Shown piece by piece: positions 9,901 through 19,010 of a DNA stretch of 23,096 nt (positions are counted from its first letter, which is position 1; the number at the start of each line of letters is the position of its first letter). The notes beneath the pieces are model-generated. The model was not told where the DNA came from and ran no database searches. It worked only from the letters and a program-made list of their open reading frames with translations. The translations under genes were made by a program, and so were the position numbers. Origin of the DNA: Rodentolepis nana (lineage: Eukaryota > Platyhelminthes > Cestoda > Cyclophyllidea > Hymenolepididae); the NCBI GenBank assembly GCA_900617975.1, contig UZAE01012033.1, positions 59,837 to 82,932 of the forward strand. Reading direction: 5' to 3'.

Positions 9901-12900
9901 AGATTTACAGATGTAAAAGAGACAGACGCAATGCAGAGAAAAGGTAAGATGAGTACTGTGAAAGTAGTCGAATATGACATACAGTTGGGTGATGGTAGTT
10001 TGAAGTCAGAAGTCAACTGCCGGTTAATAGACTTTTTTGCCGTATGAGTATACGTTGCCCATGGTGCACCACGTGGAGGTAAGTCTATCGCACACCACAA
10101 GAGAGTTATTATAATGCGAGCGATACGTGTGTTAGGATTTCTTATCCACAAGCGTTTCTCACGAGTGCCCTAGGATGCCATTCATGTACGTAAGAAAAGA
10201 GTTGTGAACGCCATGCTTAATTAGCTCGAGAAGTCGACAATTTCTGTATTTAATACCTCAAGACCTCCAAATTCTGCGGTTCATTCAGTTTCTTTACGAT
10301 TTTCCCTCGTTGTCCTTCAAATCCTATCTCCCAACGCCTTGTGAGAAGTTCAAGAATTTAATGATGAATTAAAAATTAGCTTATGAAAAGTTATTTTAAC
10401 TTCCAACAGCTGAGGTCATAGTAGAATGAGAAAAGGAAAGCTTCAAATACTTTTTGAGTGTTCGTTGCACTAACAATTTCACACGTCCACTGCTCTAAAA
10501 CACTTGAAACTTAAAGGAAAAGAGGTCGAGTGATTTTAATAACAGTTGTTGTTATCATTGGAAATAAAGGCAAGGAGAGCGAGAAAAGGAATGGGAATAA
10601 AAAAAGCGCAACTTATCAGAGCATCTGCGCACAGACGCTAACAGTCTCTCAAGGTCATGGGTTCAAAGAGAATGCAGTGATTGGTTAGGTGCATCGATTA
10701 GTCACACCACTGGATAGAAATAAAGAGATCGAAGCACTGGTATTTACTTTACTAAAATACAATTGGTTAATACATAAATACACAAACCACATAAGATTTA
10801 TTAATGGATTTTTATATTAAACAATCCCTACATAATCAAACTTTAATCCGATTAAAAGGTGGGAGTAGTCACTTAACCCTTATTAAATTGGCACCAATCA
10901 ACGTGCAAACAAATCTATGATCATCAAAGAACTCAAGAAAAGAAGTAAACAACTAGACTTCCAATAAGACGGCGATTGCAACGAGAAAAAATGAAATTAG
11001 GAGAGAACAAAGAAGGCCACTGATTGACAACCAGTCAATTTAAGTGGATAATGCCTTTACTCTACAAATAAAGCCTCCATTCTTCGTATCTTATTGGACG
11101 GTTTTTCTTTGTCTATGCTTATTATTATTACCCACAATAATAAAAAGAATTAAATCTTTCAGTTGTGGAAAGAAACACAAATCGGTTAACAAAGGGGAAG
11201 AAGTAGAGGGAGCATAAACAAGCATAGAGCGATGAAAAAGTAGCCAAAAGCCTTAATTCGTTTGATTTGAGATGCATGTTCGATATTTACGAACAGCGCA
11301 GCTCAGGTTCAAGAATTACTGAATCCACCACTAGGTTGAAACAAATGTTTGTCTACAACCTCAAATGTTCATTGGCCGATCAGGATGGTGGGTGTTGTAA
11401 CTTCAATTCATAATACCTTAATGGCTGAGAAAATAAATGAACTTAGTTCTAACATAGGAAAGATGAGATAGATAAGGACTCAAGTTGGGAGAACTCCGCA
11501 AGCTGTGTTGACTCCATGTGAAATTAATGATTGTGTTAAAATGTTATTACGTGATTGCGGCCTTAGCAATTCCCCCTACCATATATATTGCGAAGTTAGA
11601 GTTTCATTACTCTCAGTCCTGGCCATAAATTGACAAAGAAATGGGAATTATTCCCCATCAATTTCCTTACTCCAATACTTGTTTACTACATTCGTTTTCG
11701 AGATGAGAAATGATAAGTGTGCATAAGAAAATCTGCTTTCCTGAGGGTTTTGCATTTTCTCTATTTTTTCTCCCTTGGAGAGAACGTGCCTTCCTGGCCG
11801 CTTAATAAATATCGGGGCCCTTTGGCAAATGCTGTTGTTCAGTGGGATATAAAATATGATTGTCCTCGAATTAACGAAAGAAAATAAATATTTAAGATGT
11901 GGGGTCGTGAAAAATACATCAAAGCCGGATTCCAAACAAATAATACACAAATAGTAATAGCACCACAAAAAATTTTGAAACTTGAACTAACGTAAAACTA
12001 ATGTTTCGATTAATCACTTGAGCAGATTGCCGGAATATGGGAGGGCCGGATTAAGAAACACCAAAAAAAGGTGACAAACACAGAGCAATGCATTGCCTAC
12101 TGCAACAGCGAACTTCAAACTTACGAGAAAGGAAAGAGACAAAGACTTGTGGAATATTCGAAGAGTGACCTCTGTTGACCCTCACTGCTTTAAAACCACG
12201 TTACTCCATATCTAAATGCTAGCAGGGCGTATATTGGAAGACATGCACTCGACAGTAATTCATCAGGTAAAAAGCCAGATTCAAAAATGTGGACATTGGG
12301 ACAGTAGAATAGGAAGCATGTAAGCTGAATTCAACGATCAACTTTTGATAAATGGCTTCCTTTAAATCATATTAAATTGCTCTAGAAATCCTCTTTAAAG
12401 ATACTATGATGGAACATTGTAATTATTTTGCTGTGGCGTGCACAAAGAAGGGAATAGAGAAAATTGCGGACCTGTACCCACTAAGTCGAGAAAGTGACTA
12501 AGGGTGAAAATATGTGGAGGTAGCCAGCCATGTTCACGACAAATGGGCTAATGCGATGTGTAGAAAAAAGCAGCTAATATTTGTTAAAAACAGGCTACAG
12601 TGATATAACAAGAGTAGAGAGTGATAAAATCTGAAACGAAACGAATATTTAGAGACGCATAAATTATTAGGAAATTGAGAGAAACTTTAACTATAACACT
12701 TCTAACACGTTTAGGAAACCATTTTCCAAAACAGATATGACAGAAATAAGCTATACCGAATTCGCCACCCGAGAGGCATGAATTATGTCAAATTCTTTAC
12801 AAATAAGATGTAATCGAAGCGGCTAGAATCGATGTGCAGCTTAATCATCTTCTACAATGAATTCTGAGCATGAAAATAGAAATCAGTTAACCATGGAGAT

Positions 12901-14483
12901 AATAATTAATCAAATTGCCTTTCAATACAACATTCCATTTGCTTCTAAGTGGGAGTAAAAGGACGACTCTGTTAAATAGCAAAGTCAAAGAGAAATGTGT
13001 AAAAGAATAATTAGAGCAAAAGCTCTTCAAGCGAGGAAATACTGACCAAAGTAAGACCATAAGAATTTGCATGATGGCCACCTAGACGTACGCCATTCGT
13101 GAGACTCCACTCCATTATATTCCAAGAGGAAATTATAGCAAAACAATAGTGCTATTAATGTGGCTAAGCAAATGGAATAAATCAACAGTAGATCAATAAA
13201 TGGTAAGGAGGTGGGATCGGGATATTGAGAGCATGGTCATCAAAGTACCAAATAGTCCCCATTTAACTCTGATTACTCAATACTTGCCTAATAGGTAGTG
13301 CATAGATCGAATTTCATTATTTGTCATTGGAATTAATTGAGCCAATTCATAAAGACGATGGCAAGGGGTTAGTGATCCATTGCTCAATTACGATGATCCA
13401 TGTTGGCACTAAATTCCTTTATTTAAAGATTGAGAAGCCATAATCACTTATCAATGTATTAAGTAGTTTGCATGACCTTAGCATAGCAGAACAGAAAGAC
13501 AAACTATTAGCCTGTAATGTCATAGACAAATGATAACTGATGCAAGCACAATTATAAACGAACTCGTGAAACTTGAAATTTTCAGAAGCAAATAAAATAA
13601 AACGTAAAAAATGGATGAACGTTAAAATCTGTATTACCCTTTCAGCCATTTTACGACGCTTATCGAAATCCAAACTGGCAGCCTTTGACCGAGCTTCCAT
13701 GAGTTTTGGAAAGAGTTCATTGAAGGCCTCATCGTCAAATTCCTCATTCTCGGATTCCTGCCCTTCCCCCTCATTTATATTTGAGCATAGTGAATCTGGC
13801 TCATCATGAGAAATGGTCTTTTGGGGCTCTTTTCGCGAATCTATAAAACAACGTTACTTAATTTAAAGTTAGTAGGCGTTTCAAATCTTTACTCGGTTAG
13901 ATTACCTGTTAAGATCAAGCTTGACCATTCATGAGCAGTCATGGCGGATAATATTCTGTCAACACCAAATTCCTCATCTTAAATACGTCACTATCAGAGT
14001 ATAATATTTTGCTAACCTTCTTCGATGTCATCAGGAGGTGGTGCGAGCTGGATAACTTCAAAGTGATTGGAAATAGCTAACTTGAAAATTTCAGTCCTGA
14101 TTGAATTATCTGGAAGAGTTTCACAGACTAGCAATCTGACCGGGATTTTCTCATCTTTATCAATTTCCAGCCACTCATATGTTAGCTTTAAGCTCTCTGG
14201 CTGGGAAAATAGTTAAAATTAACAGTTAACGGATACCTTATCGGGATCGAAGCAAATTATAAAACATTCAGCATCACCAGTTGACGATATGGACTCCAAG
14301 GAACTGATTACCTTCAACTGAACAGAAGCGGTATAATACTTACAGTCTATATCTATAGAACTTTGATTTTTGCTAGTTTTTGTAAGGCCTAGAGAAAATC
14401 AAAACAAACACATTCGCACCTTTATAAACAGCTTCAACAACGTCATTAGCAGAAGCATCAATGATCAAAGCGAATGAAGACAT
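3899..14483 (-). CDS. AAGAB: Alpha- and gamma-adaptin-binding protein p34 homologue, six exons, complete
   Basis: Exons in transcript order are 14483-14420, 14388-14237, 14200-14017, 13977-13906, 13840-13638 and 3976-3899. All introns are GT-AG and the phases agree, giving 753 nt and 250 residues plus stop. Human p34 has about 315 residues, so this is a shorter homologue. It starts MSSFALIIDAS, the first strand of the pseudo-GTPase-like N-terminal domain. KYYTASVQL and CFIICFD match the human YYSADINL and FVVYFD strands, and the segment ending GVDRILSAMTAHEW matches the end of that domain (human GVKRIVQALNANVW). An acidic Ser/Glu-rich linker follows. The C-terminal helical domain holds FNELFPKLMEARSKAASL, then AERMAVRFWKAM and DEDEIEGLSDGDDV, which align without gaps to the human end (AEKVAKAFW, DRDEIEGLSSDEEH). 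In animals p34 is a cytosolic assembly chaperone for AP-1 and AP-2 clathrin adaptors, binding their alpha/gamma large and sigma small subunits. The identification is strong; the function is inferred from the family. Confidence 0.9.
4897..5175 (+). repeat. Dispersed ~285-bp repeat, copy B (in AAGAB intron 5)
   Basis: It starts GGTGTGCGATAGACTTACC and ends near GGACTAATGATAA. Over the first ~60 nt it differs from copy C at only about two positions, but diverges with indels further in. The hexamer TAACTT lies just outside the left end and at the right end, a possible target duplication that A and C do not clearly share. Orientation is the same as copy A, antisense to AAGAB. Confidence 0.82.
8769..8862. 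repeat. Pair of long poly-C runs
   Basis: C9 at 8769-8777 and C11 at 8852-8862, the latter preceded by CCCCCT and followed by CTCCC-type pyrimidine sequence. On the AAGAB sense strand these are G-runs in intron 5. They are prone to length error in assembly and to slippage. Confidence 0.6.
9133..9154. repeat. 22-bp alternating pyrimidine-purine (CG/CA) tract
   Basis: Strict C-G/C-A alternation from 9133 to 9154, starting CGCGCACGCGCG and continuing as CA repeats. Sequences of this type are prone to Z-DNA. It is inside AAGAB intron 5. Confidence 0.6.
9809..10096 (-). repeat. Dispersed ~285-bp repeat, copy C, inverted (in AAGAB intron 5)
   Basis: On the minus strand it starts GGTGTGCGATAGACTTACC at 10096 and ends ACTAATGATAA near 9809. 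It is the cleanest copy. Its plus strand holds an open frame to 10047 (Glu/Lys/Arg-rich, then MSTVKVVEYDIQLGDG). The same frame is broken by stops in copy B and altered in copy A, so coding is doubtful. Confidence 0.82.
10606..10670 (+). repeat. tRNA-like stretch, possible degenerate SINE head
   Basis: GCGCAACTTATCAGAGCATC resembles a tRNA D-arm/A-box region. About 35 nt on, AAGGTCATGGGTTCAAAG resembles the T-arm/B-box (GGTTC then A-A). The spacing is about 12 nt longer than in a standard elongator tRNA-Met, and the second half of the B-box is degenerate. It is not an intact tRNA gene. A tRNA-derived SINE remnant is a guess. Confidence 0.25.
13418..13423 (-). terminator. Candidate intronic poly(A) signal AATAAA
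   Basis: AATAAA on the minus strand overlaps the TAA at 13421-13419 that ends the exon 5 read-through frame. Used as a polyadenylation signal, it would give a short AAGAB transcript lacking exon 6. AATAAA is frequent by chance in AT-rich DNA, so use is unproven. Confidence 0.3.
13638..13840 (-). CDS. AAGAB: AAGAB exon 5
   Basis: This 203-nt exon encodes the acidic linker (DSRKEPQKTISHDEPDS, EGEGQESENEE) and the start of the C-terminal domain (FDDEAFNELFPKLMEARSK, AASLDFDKRRKMAER). It ends in phase 0 at AGG|GTAATA. If the donor is not used the frame stays open into the intron for 72 more residues, to 13419. Confidence 0.9.
13906..13977 (-). CDS. AAGAB: AAGAB exon 4 (symmetric 72-nt exon)
   Basis: This exon encodes DEEFGVDRILSAMTAHEWSS and the following LILTG junction, matching human GVKRIVQALNANVWSN at the end of the N-terminal domain. 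It is phase 1 on both sides and a multiple of three, so skipping it would keep the frame. Intron 4 (13841-13905) is 65 nt. Confidence 0.88.
14017..14200 (-). CDS. AAGAB: AAGAB exon 3
   Basis: This 184-nt exon encodes PESLKLTYEWLEID, the strand VRLLVCETLPDN, and the helix-strand segment NHFEVIQLAPPPDDIEE. These correspond to the human segments ILVCDRVSEDG and HGFELVELSPEELPEE, the most recognisable part of the N-terminal domain. It ends in phase 1 at GTTAGC. Intron 3 (13978-14016) is 39 nt. Confidence 0.9.
14237..14388 (-). CDS. AAGAB: AAGAB exon 2
   Basis: This 152-nt exon follows a CTCTAG acceptor. It encodes GLTKTSKNQS, then CKYYTASVQLK and ECFIICFDPDK, which are strands of the p34 pseudo-GTPase domain. 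A GT within LKGTAATC could act as an internal donor, but reading through stays open and matches the family better. It ends in phase 0 at GTATCC. Intron 2 (14201-14236) is 36 nt. Confidence 0.88.
14420..14483 (-). CDS. AAGAB: AAGAB exon 1
   Basis: This 64-nt exon encodes the ATG start and MSSFALIIDASANDVVEAVYK, ending in phase 1 at a GTGCGA donor. The start is chosen because it is the first ATG after an acceptor-like TTTTAG at 14490-14491, and because the hydrophobic FALII strand fits the start of the p34 N-terminal domain. Intron 1 (14389-14419) is only 31 nt. Confidence 0.85.
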
Positions 14484-14489
14484 TTGAGA

Positions 14490-14491
14490 CT
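14490..14491 (-). promoter_or_regulatory. Candidate 3' splice acceptor in the AAGAB 5' UTR (trans- or cis-splicing)
   Basis: On the minus strand a T-rich stretch ends in AATTTTAG, followed by TCTCAA and then the ATG. An AG six nucleotides before the start codon suggests either a 5'-UTR intron or a spliced-leader trans-splice site, as used by many flatworm genes. No upstream exon could be recognised. Confidence 0.4.
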
Positions 14492-17400
14492 AAAATTATA
14501 AAAATTGCCAAATTATCGGGAAGTAAACTAAAATGTAATAGTATATGATGATACGCACATAAAATGAAAATCGCGATTATCAAAACATAAAACCGAACGG
14601 CTTAAAAACGTTTAAATAACATTGACATTACATTAATCTACTATTTAAATCAGAAGAAATGGGATTTCTGTTTACAGTAGTGTCGGACAAACTTTTCTAT
14701 CGTTTGCGAGAATCGATTATGTATATCTGGGTTATATGAGTAAACTCAAGGCTGACAAATATAATTCTCATGTTGGACAATTTGATCTCTTCAATAAACG
14801 TATTACTTGAGTTATTAATGTTTTAAAAACTTAAATAAGTTGTTCTGTTAAATTTTAAAGCCATGATTATAGTAAATTTCAATCTCTGTTATCCTTTAAC
14901 ATTAGTAAAGATCCCTTTTATTTCTTTGCTTCCTTTATTTTAAAAATATAATGGGTTCTTTTGTACAATATTTATATTTGAACTTACTCGAGTATGTATA
15001 ATTAGTTAAGAAATACTAGCTTTTTCGCAGGAAATACACAGGTCTGCTAATCACTCAACTAATTCTATAACTGGCTGCATTTATTCATTGAAGTAAAAAT
15101 TGTAGGGATTGAGCGAATTAATGAAATTTTAAATGTGACTTCTAATTTATCTTCATGTAATAACCCCTCTGCTTTGATCAATCATGTTGATTGCATGTGT
15201 AGAGCACCCTGTCGATAACCAGAAAAGATGCTTTAGATTATTATCTAACACTGCATGAGAATAATCAGTATTATTTATTATTTATGGCCGAACTTTAGTG
15301 CCGCTACTTGATATATGGCTACTTACCATTACCAATCTCGAGGAACTTCTAATCGCACCACCTCCAAGTAAATTCTGTAAATTCTTTTAACGTGATTTCT
15401 TAATGCAAGGCATTTGAGATTATCGAGCAATGCTTTTACTCCTGCCGCTTATATCACTTTCTCAACAAATTATCTAGCAGTCCTAATACTATTTTAATCA
15501 TCTTTAAGAGATAACATGATGGGGCCTTTCTGGCGAAAAATTTAATTCTTCGACTTAAAAGCCAGGCTTATTCAATGCAGTCCACCAAACGCCTCACTCC
15601 AATCTTTGAAATCACCGATAAACACATAAAAATATTAGCTATTTTTTATTAAAATGCCTGTTCTAAATTTTTGCATACAATTGCAATGAGCCGGACCTTA
15701 TGATGAATCAATTCAGTGAATAAAAGGCACGGAAATCGTAAGAAAATTCAAATTCTGTTAACAATAAAGTCATTCTAGTGGCATTTCAAAAATGATTGTT
15801 TCCGTCAAATCAACTTATTCTCAAATTGGCATGATCTACACTCACTTATTAGGACAGTTTGATAAAATCTGGGAAGCGACGACTTCTTACACAGTAATTT
15901 ATTAAATCAGGTGTGTCTTCATGGAACTTAAAGAAGGAATTAACATAATTTTCAGAAGTATGAAAAATTATTATATAATGATTTCCCATATTCTCCCCTT
16001 CTTTTATGTTTCTAGCTACGGAACCATTTTAAAAGTGTTATCAAGAACATTATCTGATATAGATCTGTCTAAAACAAGGAGTTCTTGCATAAAACAAATC
16101 AATTTTTCTACAATAAACTAAAATGCCTATAAAACTAAATCACAAGCCATAGCACATAGTATAGGTAAAGAAACAACCATCGAATTTTTCCATATCGTGG
16201 CAATCGTCAAGAATTATAAAAGATGAGGAGATTAAATACATTTTATTTGGTAGAAATAGAAATGGGCTATGCTTGAACTGTTGGTTTCAAATAAGTTTCA
16301 TCAGTTAGCTCAGCTAAAGCATGATTATTAAGGACACAAGTGGCATCTTACATTAAGGAAAGGTTTTTAATATCTTATACATTCATAAAGCTGTCACAAG
16401 TATATCGAGTGGAACGTTTAATTATATAAGGATAAATGGGTTATTTTAAGTTCATCGAAACAGGTTCTACAGACAGCATCAGATTATTTTCCTTAAACCT
16501 CACGTTTTTATCTAGTAACGATGGTACTTTTCCTTTAATTTATTTACATCGTTTTCCTCTTTATTGTGCGCGAACAAAAAAGTTATATTTTTGTTATATT
16601 ATTTCAATGACAATTTACATTTACTTTCCCATAACAAAAACCTCGTTTATATTATGACCCCTTTGTAATTAATTGCTTATTTTAATCCCAAAATGTTATC
16701 TCTAATGACTATGATTTACTCAAGACTGAAGCAATAACGCACATTATTCATAAATCCTGATTGTTTCTTGGGGACGATTTAATGGATAAACGTCTATCAA
16801 AAACTAATCGTAGTGGCAAAAGATCACCATGAAAATTGCTGTCAATTAGATTTGTAGTGCAATAAAATATGGAATCTATATTAAAATGAAGCAATACAGC
16901 AACTTTCACTGATTTTAATCCTAGGATGGCATCTAAAGAATCATAATTTTAGAATAGGTCAAGACGACTGGAAGGAATGAGGTCAAATAGAAGTTGTTTG
17001 TTAAATTTTGTTCAGACATCGTTGAGATTTCATCTTCTCCCAAGCGACTTATCGACCTTAATTGTGAATGCTTTGCATATGCTGCCTCATATAGCAGAGT
17101 GTCTGTTTAAGGTAGCAAAAGTCTAATTAGTATTAAATAATCAAAAATGAAATTTGATTGACGAAATAATAATTAATTTTAATTTTTGCATACCCATTGG
17201 AGTGAGAGTAGAATTACCTTATAATATATAGTCCAAAATGAAATAGTCAATAACTTGAATATATATTTTCTTGCTACAATTTCATTTTGGCACTGGTTTA
17301 CTTTACCAGTTGTCGCGTATTCTACTGATGGCTAGGTGTATAAAGCGCAAGGCAACCAATAGAGTGAGTGAACTAATTTGTCCAATGGAATGCATGCATA

Positions 17401-18977
17401 CTTTATTGATCTATTGTCGCCTTCTCCTAAAATGATCTTAAATAACCTTTTGATTATGATTGATGATTTTCATAAACGAGTCAAATAATCGATATGACCG
17501 ATGGTATGATTTAAGTTGATGAAATAAAAGGATTCTGTGCGCTACTGTTAATTATTCATTAGTAGTCATTAAAAATATATTATGTAGTGGGCTCCTGGTA
17601 TTTTAAGATTGAAACGGAGATTGCATGTAAGTAAGCTGAACATTTTCATTGCCCTTTTTAGTTTCTTCATGTTGATCACTCTATTCAATGTTTGCAAATA
17701 ATAAATGAAGCGAATTTAGGCACTCAAATTGTGATCATTAATTTTTACCTTTGGGATCTACTAAGTTAAAATCAGGATTTCCGCATTTTATGGCCACTAT
17801 AAGTAGCAAAACTCACTAGGCTAGCGATTTATTGGTTTTAAAGAATTTAATTACACCATAACAGAATCATAGCATTTTGTTTAAATTGGATTTCTACTTT
17901 CAACTTCAATTAGAGAAATTGGAGTTCGAAGCAAATTTAAAACGGAAATCAATATCAACAACATATTTCAATACTTGGCCTGAAAGCTAGATTCACTTAA
18001 TCCCCCTCAAAAATCTCAATCAATACATTTTAATGGTCAGGAACGCCAATATTAGCTAAGTGATGAAAATGCCAAATTTACCCACTCCGTAGAATATATT
18101 TCACTGAAGACTGTTCTTGCAGTCCAAAAAATGCTTCATAAAAGAAGGTTGTTGTTAAATGAATTCTAGATAGGAAGTGTGAATAGTTAATACGCAGAGC
18201 TAAACAAATGAATACTTTCAATCTTGTAGCCTGCTAACTGCTATCCTGAGACTAAGCAATACGCGGTTTATTAATTCAACTTTGTGTCTGCAATAAATCC
18301 TCTCACTTTGATAAAGCAATTGAAAACTGCGCAAAGAAATGCCATCGAGCTTTTGTTTAGAGCACATAATTGACGTGAAATTTTAATTTGTTTAAAGAAT
18401 GTCCTGGCTAAACCTCCAAGGGTGGTTTGTTAACAGTCGCTAATTGAAAAAAACGTGAATTCTGATTGGCTTACTATAGACTCAAACACCTATAAAATTG
18501 ACGCAATGCGGGATGCATTTGGTTATTCAAAATGCCCGTCGACGGTAACTGTACGTAAGCTATTTCGACAGTTTGCTTACCTTTATGTATATTTTTATAT
18601 TCCCCCAAATCGATCAGCTTAAAACGAAATACAAACGATTCAAAGATAGATATTGTGAATATCATAATTTCATTATGTTCAACAGCGTGTGACTATATTT
18701 AAAGTAAAATTTCACCAAGAAAACTTTAGTTACCTTTTTTTAAATATAAAAATTTTTGGTATTAATTTTGCCACTTAGTTTTTGATATCTATGTAAATTC
18801 GAAAAAGCCATTTAATAACATTCTTTTAATTTTAATTAATGTTCTTTTAAATAGTGAAAAAAGTGTTAAAAAATTTTTTTACTTTTTGAAGTGATATAAG
18901 TGACGTTGGTTCAGCAGTAAAGCATTAGTTAAAACAAAAGATCTGAACTCTAACTCAAAATAAGAAAGAATAAAAGA

Positions 18978-19010
18978 GGCCATAAAAATGGCCACTTTCA
19001 TTCATGAATG
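18978..19010. other. Hairpin followed by a 12-bp palindrome
   Basis: GGCCAT at 18978-18983 pairs perfectly with ATGGCC at 18988-18993 around AAAA. CATTCATGAATG at 18999-19010 is a perfect palindrome. The surrounding DNA is AT-rich and non-coding. Confidence 0.45.

Larger units (their letters stand above)
3977..13637 (-). other. AAGAB intron 5, 9,661 nt, no internal gene supported
   Basis: The intron begins GTAATA and ends TTTTAG. It is two orders of magnitude longer than the four upstream introns. It contains repeat copies B and C, two poly-C runs, a Z-DNA-prone alternating tract and a tRNA-like stretch near 10606-10670. Several 60-100-codon open frames lie in it (for example 11968-11648 and 13081-12887 on the minus strand). 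They show no family similarity, and I treat them as chance. Confidence 0.8.

Noticed and set aside
9826..10047. Protein-coding gene in repeat copy C
   Set aside because: The same frame is interrupted by stops and frameshifting indels in copy B and altered in copy A, so it is treated as part of the repeat rather than a gene.
11648..11968. 106-codon minus-strand frame
   Set aside because: Composition is that of random AT-rich sequence (F, I, Y, S, K rich); no family, and no flanking exon signals that continue it.
13573..13809. 78-codon plus-strand frame
   Set aside because: It lies opposite AAGAB exon 5 and is its antisense shadow.
15921..16657. Small plus-strand genes at 15921-16121 and 16436-16657
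   Set aside because: Amino-acid content is typical of AT-rich noise, with no start context or similarity.
18474..18665. Minus-strand exon with CATAAAG|GTAAGC donor
   Set aside because: The donor is good, but the peptide (FKLIDLGEYKNIHKG) matched nothing I know and no acceptor or partner exon is evident.
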